Positions 1 to 7,218 of a stretch of 28,246 nt of DNA are shown one piece after another; positions within the stretch are counted from its first letter, which is position 1, and every line of letters begins with the position of its first letter. The notes under the pieces are model-generated. The model searched no databases. It was not told where the DNA came from and was given only the letters and a program-made list of their open reading frames with translations. This stretch comes from a virus, in IMG/VR virus record IMGVR_UViG_3300037225_000059, positions 1 through 28,246 of that record. The stretch is one strand, 5' to 3'. Made by a program: the position numbers and the translations under genes.

Positions 1-795
1 GCCTCCAAGGGAGACCGCGCTCTAAAGACAGGCTTGGTCGATCTGGACAAGCTCATCGGTATCCAGAAGCAAGAATTGATAGTGTTAGCCGCTAGACCGG
101 GAATGGGAAAGACGGCTCTCTTGTGTACGATTCTCTTGAACGCGGCTGATATAGGGAAGCACGGGCTTTTATTCTCGATTGAAATGAGCGGAGTATCCAT
201 CACTCAAAGGTTTATCTCTCAATTATCAGGAATATCTGCTTTTCGGATTATGAATGGGAATATTCACGAGGAGGAACAGGAAAAATATCAACAAGCGGCT
301 GATATGGTAAGCGGACTGCCAATTACCGTCTGTGACCTTCCAGCGATTCGGATAGGCCAGATTCGTTCAGAAGCTCGTAAACACAAAGCGGACTTTATCG
401 CTCTGGATTATGTGCAACTGGCTAATGCAGACCAAAAGAACGACCGGCGAGATTTAGACATCGGAGAAGTAACAAGAGGGCTGAAAGCTCTTGCTAAGGA
501 ACTGGACATACCCATCCTAGCTGCTGCACAACTCAACAGAGCGGTAGAAGCACGTGGTGAGAAGAAACCGGTTTTATCCGACTTGCGAGAGAGTGGGAAT
601 ATCGAACAGGATGCGGATCAGGTTCTTTTTCTTTATAAGAAATCAGAGATTGACCCAATGGAAATCATTATCGCAAAGCATAGGAATGGAGCCACTGGGG
701 TAGTAAGTGTTTATTTCCATCCAGAAACAATGAGTTTCTCTAATGCAACAACGCGAGAAGTGGCATTGCACGATTACATAAAGGAGACAGAATGA
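1..795 (+). CDS. dnaB: Replicative DNA helicase, DnaB family (C-terminal ATPase domain, 5' end outside window)
   Basis: The reading frame is open to the first base of the window, so the N-terminal part lies outside; a TTG at 34 is not a real start. What remains (264 codons) is the RecA-like motor domain of a DnaB-type hexameric helicase that unwinds DNA ahead of the phage fork. Visible motifs are Walker A (ARPGMGKTA, GMGKT at nt 100-114), the FSIEMSG segment after the first strand-helix, Walker B (FIALDY, Asp near nt 406), the AAAQLNR sensor segment followed by DLRESGNIEQDADQ, and the C-terminal AKHRNG loop with the arginine-finger region. Complete DnaB proteins are about 450 residues, so roughly the first 190 are missing. 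The stop overlaps the next start (ATGA at 792-795). Confidence 0.95.
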   Translation, partial: ASKGDRALKTGLVDLDKLIGIQKQELIVLAARPGMGKTALLCTILLNAADIGKHGLLFSIEMSGVSITQRFISQLSGISAFRIMNGNIHEEEQEKYQQAADMVSGLPITVCDLPAIRIGQIRSEARKHKADFIALDYVQLANADQKNDRRDLDIGEVTRGLKALAKELDIPILAAAQLNRAVEARGEKKPVLSDLRESGNIEQDADQVLFLYKKSEIDPMEIIIAKHRNGATGVVSVYFHPETMSFSNATTREVALHDYIKETE

Positions 796-941
796 CTATT
801 GACCTCAGCACTTTAACTATTTATCTATTTTGTGAGAGTTGTTACATGACCTGCAAACATCTATTTGTACAGGATGATAATAAATACGAAGTATATCGGT
901 GCGAGAAGTGCGGAAAGCTGGTTAGATATGCAGTACGGTGA
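792..941 (+). CDS. Small zinc-ribbon-like protein (49 aa)
   Basis: This is a short ORF whose ATG overlaps the helicase stop (ATGA), with AAGGAG at 781-786 as ribosome binding site. The product has two cysteine pairs, CESC (plus a further C three residues on) and CEKCG, about 22 residues apart. That spacing fits a small zinc ribbon. Such mini zinc-ribbon proteins are common in phage early regions and usually have no assigned role. It may bind nucleic acid or a host protein, but nothing in the sequence fixes the function. Confidence 0.7.
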   Translation: MTIDLSTLTIYLFCESCYMTCKHLFVQDDNKYEVYRCEKCGKLVRYAVR

Positions 942-1023
942 TACGACCCCCAGTCATACCTGGTCCAAACCTAAGTTGGAAGAGTACACAGACCGATAGA
1001 ATTTGTAGAATAGGAGAAATGAA

Positions 1024-1248
1024 ATGTATCCACTTAATGGTTATACCTGCGAAAAATGCGGTGCATGGGTTCCGAATGGAACGTATCACTATTGCCAGCC
1101 CTATACGCCCTGGGCAACCAATCCACAACCTATCCCCACCGGCAATTCGCCAGTAGACTATTTCAGGCCATATCTGCCCGTTCTGGAGCGCATCGCAGCC
1201 GCCCTGGAATTGATAGCTAAAGAAATAGTAGACGGGAAGCAGTCATGA
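1024..1248 (+). CDS. Small CEKCG-containing protein (74 aa)
   Basis: ATG at 1024 is preceded by AGGAGA at 1012-1017. The N-terminal third contains CEKCG and, 15 residues further on, a single C in HYCQP, which could make a partial zinc site. The middle is proline-rich (about residues 28-45). The C-terminal part is a predicted helix (ERIAAALELIAKEI). The CEKCG word is shared with the upstream 49-residue protein. The stop overlaps the next ATG (ATGA at 1245-1248), so the early genes are translationally coupled. The function is unknown. Confidence 0.65.
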   Translation: MYPLNGYTCEKCGAWVPNGTYHYCQPYTPWATNPQPIPTGNSPVDYFRPYLPVLERIAAALELIAKEIVDGKQS

Positions 1249-1352
1249 TAATTTATTCCGATGGTGCAATATGGGAAGTGCCCGATGATACTATTCTGTA
1301 TGTCGGACCCGACGATTTGATACTCTACCCGCTGGAAGAAGAGGAGAAATGA
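1245..1352 (+). CDS. Tiny acidic hypothetical protein (35 aa)
   Basis: The ATG overlaps the preceding stop (ATGA), and its own stop overlaps the next ATG at 1349. The product is very acidic and ends in EEEEK. It contains the near-repeat VPDDTILY / GPDDLILY, two copies of a PDD-x-ILY word, which suggests a small beta-hairpin. The gene-to-gene overlaps on both sides are the main reason to believe it is expressed. The function is unknown. Confidence 0.5.
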   Translation: MIIYSDGAIWEVPDDTILYVGPDDLILYPLEEEEK

Positions 1353-1660
1353 TGGATAAACAATTAGAACTCCCTGACTACGATCCATTCTTTGACGAAG
1401 ACTATCAATCGGTCTGTGGCAATCCAGATGTGCCAAAGCGTGAGTTTTGCGAAGCAGACCAACAAAATTGCACTGGATGTCCATTTTGTGTAGAAGAAGA
1501 GCCGGCGTCCATAAGGAATACAAAATCAGCAACGTCAGAATTTCGGGAAGTATCGAAACAGACGTGTTTGTCCCGGCCTCCAACAAATCGAGCACATATC
1601 GCAACCTGTGGGTTTACGTGGACGGAAAAGTTGTCTGCGCCTGGAACTGGCATTATCTGA
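1349..1660 (+). CDS. Small cysteine-rich protein (103 aa as read; C-terminal part doubtful)
   Basis: ATG at 1349 has GAGGAG at 1340-1345 just upstream, within the end of the previous gene. The first 50 residues look real: acidic, then four cysteines in a CEADQQNCTGCPFC cluster that could hold a metal. After about residue 52 the composition becomes low quality, and a different frame (from about 1510 on) takes over with protein-like sequence. Either this gene simply overlaps the next one for about 180 bases, or one base is missing or extra near 1490-1515 and the two form one gene. The function is unknown. Confidence 0.45.
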   Translation: MMDKQLELPDYDPFFDEDYQSVCGNPDVPKREFCEADQQNCTGCPFCVEEEPASIRNTKSATSEFREVSKQTCLSRPPTNRAHIATCGFTWTEKLSAPGTGII

Positions 1661-1863
1661 CCGTCGCCATTGACGACCCGGTAAGCAACCAACTTGACGC
1701 CGGCGACACTTCCGCGCTGCTCTACATCCCTGGTGCGTGGGTTGCATCGGCGCTGGCCCTGCAGTCAAAAGCGGAGCAGGCTCGCATCGGGATTGCGCGG
1801 ATGGCGGAAGTCGCGGAGCGGGACAGGTTAGCCCGGCGGTTGCTGGTCGGGATGGAGGTGTGA
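1477..1863 (+). CDS. Hypothetical early protein (about 128 aa; start uncertain)
   Basis: This frame is convincing from about nt 1510 to the stop at 1863. It has a beta-rich part (YKISNVRISGSIETDVFVP, then LWVYVDGKVVCAWNW), a small alanine-rich helix, and an arginine-rich C-terminal helix (ARIGIARMAEVAERDRLARRL). The start is not clear. ATG 1477 has no good ribosome binding site; TTG 1486 has a weak GGATG ahead of it. The alternative is that translation comes from the 1349 frame through a sequence error or frameshift. Its end is one base from the RusA-like gene start and contains that gene's ribosome binding site. Confidence 0.5.
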   Translation: MSILCRRRAGVHKEYKISNVRISGSIETDVFVPASNKSSTYRNLWVYVDGKVVCAWNWHYLTVAIDDPVSNQLDAGDTSALLYIPGAWVASALALQSKAEQARIGIARMAEVAERDRLARRLLVGMEV

Positions 1864-1864
1864 G

Positions 1865-2311
1865 GTGAGTAAACGACAACCAAGCCTCAGGGAATTGATC
1901 AGCCTGCGCACCGGCAGGATCAGCGAGGAACTGGCCGAAGCTACGGTCACTGGCATAAACCTGGTATTTCCCTGGCCGGATCGGGAACTTTCTCCCAACG
2001 CCCGGAAAAACTTCCGCCAGAAGGCCAAATCCGTGAGCATATCCCGTCAATATGCACGCTTCCTGACGCTTTCGGGGCAGCCTCAATTAGTATTTTCTCC
2101 GTCTGCACGACTGGAAACCACCCTGACGTTCTACCCGCCCGACAATCGCAAACGGGATATTGACAATTTACTCGCCTCGATGAAATCCAGCCTGGACGGG
2201 ATTTTCGATGCGCTGGAAATGAATGACAACTGCGTGCGGCGGACTGTTCTGGAATGGGGCGACACAATCGCTGGTGGCAGGGTTACTATTGAAATCCAGG
2301 AGGTCAAATGA
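1865..2311 (+). CDS. rusA: RusA-like Holliday junction resolvase
   Basis: The product is 148 residues, close to the usual 120-150 for RusA. The family resolves four-way DNA junctions as a dimer during phage recombination and packaging. The diagnostic core is RKRDIDNLLASMKSSLDGI (residues 95-113) followed by ALEMNDNCV. In RusA the aspartates of the DxD pair and of the later acidic segment bind the metal; here these are D98, D100 and probably D121. The start is GTG at 1865 with GGAGGT at 1853-1858. The next gene's ATG overlaps its stop. Compared with E. coli RusA there is a longer N-terminal leader of about 30 residues. Confidence 0.88.
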   Translation: MSKRQPSLRELISLRTGRISEELAEATVTGINLVFPWPDRELSPNARKNFRQKAKSVSISRQYARFLTLSGQPQLVFSPSARLETTLTFYPPDNRKRDIDNLLASMKSSLDGIFDALEMNDNCVRRTVLEWGDTIAGGRVTIEIQEVK

Positions 2312-2649
2312 TTTCTCCCTGGTACACAATGGCCTATATACCACTCGAACGTATCGCTTGGCGGCATGGTTACGTTCTTGCTCTACATGGTTCAATGGGC
2401 CGCGATTTGGATATTATCGCCATACCATGGACAGAGGACGCGGACAACCCCGAGAAACTGCTGAGAGCGTTCAAACGATTTATCACCAGCAAGGCAACTA
2501 TCAATTATCGCATACCACAACCAATAAAAAAGCCGCATGGCCGCGATGCGTATGTCCTGCCAATTGGGTTTGACGGCCAATATATCGATCTATCTATAAT
2601 GCCGCGCGCTAACAAGGGGTCGTTCCGTTTAGCTGATAATTCACTGTGA
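2308..2649 (+). CDS. Phage protein with nucleotidyltransferase-like GS...DLD motif (113 aa)
   Basis: ATG at 2308 overlaps the RusA-like stop and has AGGAGG at 2298-2303. The product contains LALHGSMGRDLDIIAIPW (residues 24-41). Its GS-x-x-RDLD pattern resembles the GSxxxxxDxD metal-binding turn of minimal nucleotidyltransferases. Similar HGSM-RDLD small proteins are, from memory, widespread in phages without a tested role. The rest is mixed helix and strand. It is the last gene of the rightward early run and faces the late genes tail to tail. Enzymatic activity is inference from the motif only. Confidence 0.7.
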   Translation: MISPWYTMAYIPLERIAWRHGYVLALHGSMGRDLDIIAIPWTEDADNPEKLLRAFKRFITSKATINYRIPQPIKKPHGRDAYVLPIGFDGQYIDLSIMPRANKGSFRLADNSL

Positions 2650-2847
2650 TCTGTTTATTTATGTTGAGAATCTTTCCCATTATCTTTACAATTACGCCGT
2701 GCTATCTTTACAATTCCCGCCGCTTATTTGAAAGTGATAATAGTGGTGAAAGTTATTATCAAAAGTGATATACAAACTCACTTATGGCTCATAGGTGATA
2801 GACAACTTGGGGCAGTAGGTAATAGCCAGTAACCGACTCGATACAAA
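2650..2847. repeat. Convergent intergenic region with two sets of short direct repeats and a hairpin
   Basis: This region separates the rightward early genes from the leftward late genes. It is AT-rich. A 13-base word TATCTTTACAATT occurs at 2681-2693 and 2703-2715 (period 22). AAGTGATA occurs at 2732-2739 and 2763-2770, and AGGTGATA at 2793-2800 (steps of 31 and 30). An 8-bp perfect inverted repeat TGATAATA/TATTATCA spans 2735-2761 with an 11-base loop. There is no U-tract, so a classical terminator is not evident. Near-integral helical spacing suggests protein binding (operator or iteron-like). Confidence 0.45.
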
Positions 2848-3081
2848 TCAATTCGTGAGTTTGTACACCACCGTCATGCGAAAATCTATATATCGCTTGG
2901 GCGGCCTTTCAACCGCACCAATCTGTTTGAGATATTCAAGCGCCGCCCCTGCTTGCTTGGCGGTTAGGCTGTTTGCCTTGGCGTACTCTGCTATTGTAAA
3001 TTCTCCGGGTTGACGTGCGGGATGGCTGGCTTCGTGTAGTTGGCGAAGTGCGGCGGTTAAGGTATCTTCGGTGATGGTCAT
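2848..3081 (-). CDS. Small winged-helix-like protein (77 aa)
   Basis: The last gene of the late run; its ATG overlaps the stop of the metallophosphoesterase gene by 4 bases. The central segment FTIAEYAKANSLTAKQAGAALEYLKQIGAVER (about residues 28-59) reads as a helix-turn-helix followed by a short wing (YIDFRMTVVYKL). This is typical of small MarR/ArsR-like or replication-adaptor winged helices. It could regulate transcription near the adjacent repeat-rich region at 2650-2847. No close family is recognised, and the DNA-binding role is inference. Confidence 0.65.
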   Translation of the reverse strand: MTITEDTLTAALRQLHEASHPARQPGEFTIAEYAKANSLTAKQAGAALEYLKQIGAVERPPKRYIDFRMTVVYKLTN

Positions 3082-3908
3082 AGTTTGATTATGCGCCTTT
3101 GTCCAGGGGCCGCGAAATATCGCAACTTCGACAAGTCAAGCGATCCATCTGGGAGGATGATAACGCCTCCAATATCTGACCTGTGTCCGGCTGCCATTCG
3201 GTAACCAAATGCGCCGCGTAGCGTCCAAGAAGGCATGGACATTGCGCGGGTTCCTGCTATCTTTAAACCAGAATCATCACAAAGATGGTTGTGTCCGCGG
3301 AACACATAGGCTGGTTGTGGTCTTGGCGGCCTGTCAGTCGCAGCGTCCATAATAGCCTCGGTTGCCATAGATGCGGCGGCAGATGTCCAGTCCCGTCTCC
3401 CGGCCCGTCCGTGATGCGCAACGTCTATGACTGTCCCGTCAATATCGAATATTCCTTCCCACGTGCATTTACATCCCAAGGAGGCGGCAATGCCCGCCTC
3501 AGATTGCGCACCCTCGCCTGCGTGCGCTTCCGTTCCACGGATAAACCAAAGCGTCCCCTTGGTTCTACTACATAAGTTTGCAATTGGCTTGAATAATTCG
3601 ATTGCCATTCCTACCTGGTCCCCTACGTTCGGCATTGCCTGTACTGTGTGATGGTGATTTCCTTCGATAATGTCTCCGGCGTGTATTACAATTAATCGGT
3701 GTTTCCGCCCACATAGTTTTTCCACGTAGCTCCAATAATCCGCCCAACATTGATAAATCCAATCTTGCGCCAGAGTCGCTGTATAAGTCTGCATGATGGG
3801 CGTTCCGTCCTCGTGGACTTCGCCAGTGTCGCATTGCCATTCATGCAGAGACAAAGAGACTAATCCGCCGATGTGGGTGTCTGATATTAACGCTACCACT
3901 GAAGACAT
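3078..3908 (-). CDS. Calcineurin-like metallophosphoesterase (276 aa)
   Basis: The fold is recognised from ordered metal-binding motifs counted from ATG 3908: D10-x-H12 (ISDTHIGG), GD79-IIEGNHH (78-86), GTEAH at 125-129 in place of the usual GNHD/E, a histidine pair at 165-166, and GHNH at 205-208. These enzymes use a dinuclear metal centre to hydrolyse phosphoesters or phosphodiesters; the substrate cannot be read here. An upstream in-frame TTG at 4031 would add 41 residues of low-complexity sequence with no fold signature, so ATG 3908 is preferred, although its ribosome binding site is weak (GGATGG). It sits after the lysis genes, an unusual but not unknown phage location. Confidence 0.85.
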   Translation of the reverse strand: MSSVVALISDTHIGGLVSLSLHEWQCDTGEVHEDGTPIMQTYTATLAQDWIYQCWADYWSYVEKLCGRKHRLIVIHAGDIIEGNHHHTVQAMPNVGDQVGMAIELFKPIANLCSRTKGTLWFIRGTEAHAGEGAQSEAGIAASLGCKCTWEGIFDIDGTVIDVAHHGRAGRRDWTSAAASMATEAIMDAATDRPPRPQPAYVFRGHNHLCDDSGLKIAGTRAMSMPSWTLRGAFGYRMAAGHRSDIGGVIILPDGSLDLSKLRYFAAPGQRRIIKL

Positions 3909-4034
3909 AAGCCATCCAAGAGAACGCCCCGGAAGGTCAAGCCTTGCCGGGGCTGATGAGTAAATTATGCCCTGCCCCGCCGGGGATGGATTGCCCGGAC
4001 GCCAGGAGGATAGCCACGGGGCAGGGGTCAAACA

Positions 4035-4502
4035 CTAGGGTGCGGGTGGAGTAGGCGGCGTTGTTGAAACCAGCGCGGTGTAGGTTGTCTCGCTGGAGGT
4101 TGGCGCAGGTGGCACCGGCAGGAAATTGTTATATAGCCATAGGATGCAATTGGCGCGCTTCACAGGGTCCAAGATGTATCCAAGCAGCAGGTTATAAATC
4201 GCCATTGCCGATCCAATATAGGGGGATAGAGCCGTAAGCAATAGCGAGAACCACGCCGAGAAACTCGGAAAATCCCAACCGAGAAATTTTGGCAACGTTG
4301 CCGGGTACCACCACCAGGCCAGCAGGAACGCTACGGCTCCCACGATAATGGTCTTGACGAACCGGCCCAGGTCGATGGTGACTTTGACCTTCAGGAGGGT
4401 CATCAATTTCGGCAACCCGGTTTCCACCAGCCATGAGATGAGCGAGGTCAGCACAAGTGCAACCACGCCGACGATGAGAAGTTGGTACGATGTTAGGTTC
4501 AT
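4035..4502 (-). CDS. Membrane protein, probable holin (155 aa)
   Basis: ATG 4502 has AAGGAAAA immediately upstream; a longer frame reaching 4622 only overlaps the neighbour. The product has three hydrophobic stretches: about residues 8-26 (LLIVGVVALVLTSLISWLV), 52-67, and a long one at about 80-110. A proline/threonine-rich tail follows. Small multi-span membrane proteins directly beside the endolysin are usually holins, which pore the inner membrane to release the lysozyme. There is no sequence-specific holin family match that I can name, so the call rests on topology and position. Confidence 0.6.
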   Translation of the reverse strand: MNLTSYQLLIVGVVALVLTSLISWLVETGLPKLMTLLKVKVTIDLGRFVKTIIVGAVAFLLAWWWYPATLPKFLGWDFPSFSAWFSLLLTALSPYIGSAMAIYNLLLGYILDPVKRANCILWLYNNFLPVPPAPTSSETTYTALVSTTPPTPPAP

Positions 4503-4525
4503 ATTTTCCTTTCCTTTCTGAGTGT

Positions 4526-4798
4526 CTACCTCATTTTCGAGGCGAGAATAATGCTGACGATGGTTACCGTCAGCCCCCAAATACCCGATCCAATTGCAAA
4601 GACCATGTTGATCCGACCCCACAACTTCGATAATTGCTCTTTTGCGCCCGTATGGCCGTTGCCGTTGACGAATTTCTCATGCTCGTCGATGCACTTTGCC
4701 TGGCGCTCCTGCTCCTGCTCCACCAGTGCCAGGCGTTTATCAGTACTGCGCGCCAGTTCCAGTAATTCCCGTTTTTCATCTGCGGTGAAGACTGCCAT
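4526..4798 (-). CDS. Small coiled-coil plus membrane-anchor protein, XhlA/holin-like (90 aa)
   Basis: The N-terminal two-thirds is charged and helical (about residues 5-45, heptad-like LLELARSTDKRLALVEQEQ). It contains an NGNGHTG turn. The protein ends in one membrane segment (about 65-86, VFAIGSGIWGLTVTIVSIIL) and a short basic tail. This soluble-coil-then-anchor layout is that of the XhlA/hemolysin-type lysis accessory proteins. The gene lies between the GH25 lysozyme and the second membrane protein, so the three form a lysis cassette. It could instead be a spanin-like or antiholin component. Confidence 0.65.
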   Translation of the reverse strand: MAVFTADEKRELLELARSTDKRLALVEQEQERQAKCIDEHEKFVNGNGHTGAKEQLSKLWGRINMVFAIGSGIWGLTVTIVSIILASKMR

Positions 4799-4807
4799 GT
4801 TTTAGTT

Positions 4808-5722
4808 TTATCCTTGCTTTATGAGATACGGCATATAAACCCATCCGCCGCTCTGGTACTGGGCGTTTGGCTGGAAATGCCCGTAATTGCCGGTTATCGT
4901 GTCGATGGAAACAGCGCTTCCGGACAGGATGTATCCGAGCACTTTTGATGTTCCATCTGGGGAAACATGCACGTTCGGGTTCTGGCCGGCCACGACTTTA
5001 TAGGCCGGGTAGAGCGGAGCGGGCGCAGAAATGACTGGCGGTGTTACGGGGCCTGGCACTGGCGCCGGAGCATTCGCCCAGGCTTGGAGCGCGGCCAAGT
5101 CGCCATTGAACCAGTCCATGTCGAGGCTAAGCGCCTGCGTGCCATACTGAGGCCCGTTGCCATTCCCGGTATACTGCCAGATTGTCCAATCCTTCCACGG
5201 CTTTGGCGCGCCGTGAGAATAACCTTTCAATAGGCTGATAAAGTTTATGTAAGGTTCGCTAGCATACCACGCCAACCAGAACGGATACTTCAACCAGCCC
5301 TTGTCGGGTGTCATCCACTGAGTCCAGAACGATGCCCCAGCGTAGATAATTGGTACGCGTCCAGTTGCCTTCTCCACGGCTTGCAACCAGTTCCATACCT
5401 TTCCTTGCACCAGCGCGGGCGATAGTTTGAACGGTGCGGGATCCATTTCCAAATCGAGCATCGGCGGCAATTCCCCGATGTCGCCGCCGATGGTATCGCA
5501 GAATAATTTCGCCTGCGTCAATTCAGAACTCCGCCAGTCCAGATATGCAAAGGCACCGCGGAGTAACCCCGCCTGTTTCATCGCCGGCCAGTAATTCGAG
5601 AATTGCGCGTCCTTTTGAATCTGGCAAGATTTGGCCCAACAGAATTCCATACCAGCAGATTTCATTTTGCCGAAGTCGGTTTTACCAGACCAAGAAGATA
5701 TGTCACATCCGAGGGTTCTCAT
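4808..5722 (-). CDS. Endolysin: GH25 muramidase with C-terminal SH3-like wall-binding domain
   Basis: The product is 304 residues. The N-terminal GH25 domain (about 1-212) shows the expected landmarks: GCDISSW with D7, the strand-end LPPMLDLEMD carrying D90 and E92 (the catalytic acid region), PFWLAWYA, the WTIWQYTG segment and the closing DMDWF. GH25 enzymes cleave the MurNAc-GlcNAc bond of peptidoglycan. A Pro/Ala linker (about 218-240) leads to a C-terminal module of about 60 residues resembling a bacterial SH3 domain that would bind cell wall. No signal peptide is visible, consistent with holin-dependent release. Confidence 0.92.
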   Translation of the reverse strand: MRTLGCDISSWSGKTDFGKMKSAGMEFCWAKSCQIQKDAQFSNYWPAMKQAGLLRGAFAYLDWRSSELTQAKLFCDTIGGDIGELPPMLDLEMDPAPFKLSPALVQGKVWNWLQAVEKATGRVPIIYAGASFWTQWMTPDKGWLKYPFWLAWYASEPYINFISLLKGYSHGAPKPWKDWTIWQYTGNGNGPQYGTQALSLDMDWFNGDLAALQAWANAPAPVPGPVTPPVISAPAPLYPAYKVVAGQNPNVHVSPDGTSKVLGYILSGSAVSIDTITGNYGHFQPNAQYQSGGWVYMPYLIKQG

Positions 5723-5731
5723 TATTCTCCT

Positions 5732-6832
5732 TTATGCCGAATGCAGCGCCACGCCGTCGGCGCTCACGGTACTAGCACCCGCAACGGTAACCGTAAAATT
5801 CACCGATGTGCTGGTGGCAACGGCGAACTGAACATCATATGCACTGGAAGAACCAACTCCTGTGATTAGAAGTGTCTGATTTCTTCCAGAGAAACTCATC
5901 CCCGTCCCACGAACCGTTACGCACAAAATAACATAGTCTCCGGGCGCACACGCAACTGTAACATTTACCGCACCAGAACCTCCCTGATGCGCCCACGCTC
6001 CGAAGGTGTTTGCGCCGCCTCCTTGATTGACGCCGTTCAATGCCAATGTTACCGCTGTGCCGTTTTGGCTTGTGTTGTTGAACGTGCCTTGGAAATTGGA
6101 AGTTGCAGCCGATGAACCCAATAGATACCCTATATATGCTTGATTGGAAGCGTCTGACGCAACAAGTGTCGGTGTCAACGAGTTCCAAGTTGGACTAGTC
6201 AACGCAGTACTGTTGTACGCAAAAAACAGAAGCAACTGGTTAGCGGTGGCGTTGGCTACGTTCGCATTGAAAGTTTGCAATGTGGTAGACGGGATGTCAT
6301 TTGCACCATACTTGTTTGTCACGACTTGGGCGGCGGTGAAGAATAACGGGTAAGCCCGTAACAGCGCGCTGATGGTGGCATTACCAGACGGACTCGTCCC
6401 CAATGCCCATCCCAGCGTACCGTAGTCGTTCCCGCCCCCGCCGGAATCTGCCGCATAATGTGCTGATGCAGAAGTGATTAACGAATGCCCAAACGCCACC
6501 GCGCCGGTCACGTTGATATTGGTCAGGTAAAAGCCGGGGAAATATACCAGTCCGGTCGCGTGGCTACTGATGGAAGATGATATAACGATGCCGGTGGCGC
6601 GATAATCCGGAGAGTTGGTGGTGGACTTGACCCCCAGCCCGGAAGTATAGAGTGGATCCCAAACTATCGGGTCGTATTGATTCAGGGTAATCGAGTCGTT
6701 GTTATAGGCAGAGATGGATAAAATGTCTGTCTGGGATTTCAGATATTGCGTGTTCCCAGATAGGTAGGTATTCAGGTTCGCAGCGGTCAGGGTTTGCCCA
6801 ACTGTATACGTATAGATCGCGGTCCATGTCAT
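5732..6832 (-). CDS. Tail fibre / receptor-binding-type virion protein (366 aa)
   Basis: ATG 6832 has GGAGG at 6841-6845 and begins two bases from the upstream stop; an in-frame extension to 6886 would overlap that gene. The N-terminus (TYTVGQTLTAANLNTYLSGN) matches a motif often seen at the start of tail-fibre and minor tail proteins in phages. The remainder is rich in Ser, Thr, Gly, Asn and Ala with many predicted beta strands, and the last about 100 residues look like a beta-sandwich. It lies between the tail-tip genes and the lysozyme, the usual place for host-recognition proteins. The receptor is unknown. Confidence 0.75.
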   Translation of the reverse strand: MTWTAIYTYTVGQTLTAANLNTYLSGNTQYLKSQTDILSISAYNNDSITLNQYDPIVWDPLYTSGLGVKSTTNSPDYRATGIVISSSISSHATGLVYFPGFYLTNINVTGAVAFGHSLITSASAHYAADSGGGGNDYGTLGWALGTSPSGNATISALLRAYPLFFTAAQVVTNKYGANDIPSTTLQTFNANVANATANQLLLFFAYNSTALTSPTWNSLTPTLVASDASNQAYIGYLLGSSAATSNFQGTFNNTSQNGTAVTLALNGVNQGGGANTFGAWAHQGGSGAVNVTVACAPGDYVILCVTVRGTGMSFSGRNQTLLITGVGSSSAYDVQFAVATSTSVNFTVTVAGASTVSADGVALHSA

Positions 6833-6833
6833 G

Positions 6834-7208
6834 TTATTTGCCTCCGTTGGCAATGGATACCTGCGGGAGAGTTGGCCCCACCCCATGTATCACGTTGTCA
6901 TTTTGCAGGTATTCTACGGTCTCACCGGGTAACCAATTCGAGTTCTCGATTAGCCTGTAATTCAGTGCTTGCTCTATTTCCATTAGATTGTCCGGCCACA
7001 CGATGGTATGAACGTTCCCGGCTGCGTTTGCTGTGGAGAAGGCCGTACTGTCCGGAATGCGCGTGGCGCTTCCGTTCAGGTTGTGATAGCACTCGCCGCA
7101 TACGAATGTAAAATCATGGCCAGGGAATACCTGCACCGCGTGAGTAGTTGGTGATTTAGGACATCTGACAATCCATCTTCCATGGTTCATTTCAGCTTTG
7201 ATTTCCAT
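6834..7208 (-). CDS. Small putative tail-associated protein with CP-x-CGEC motif (124 aa)
   Basis: ATG 7208 is preceded by AAAGGAT. The N-terminal half has a CP pair partner at C16 and CGEC at about 37-40, a possible metal site in a beta-rich segment. The C-terminal half is mixed with a helix (NLMEIEQALNYRLIENSN). It is wedged between the large tail-tip protein and the fibre, with the next gene starting right at its stop, so co-translation with tail genes is likely. No family is recognised. Confidence 0.6.
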   Translation of the reverse strand: MEIKAEMNHGRWIVRCPKSPTTHAVQVFPGHDFTFVCGECYHNLNGSATRIPDSTAFSTANAAGNVHTIVWPDNLMEIEQALNYRLIENSNWLPGETVEYLQNDNVIHGVGPTLPQVSIANGGK

Positions 7209-7218
7209 AATATCCTTT

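Noticed and set aside
938-1156. GTG-started 72-codon frame after the first zinc-ribbon gene
   Set aside because: It overlaps the better-supported gene at 1024 for most of its length, and its composition is not protein-like.
3909-4031. TTG-started extension of the metallophosphoesterase
   Set aside because: The added 41 residues carry no fold signal, and the catalytic D-x-H motif is normally near the N-terminus, as with ATG 3908.
4503-4622. Upstream extension of the holin-like gene
   Set aside because: It overlaps the preceding lysis gene in another frame, while ATG 4502 has a good ribosome binding site.
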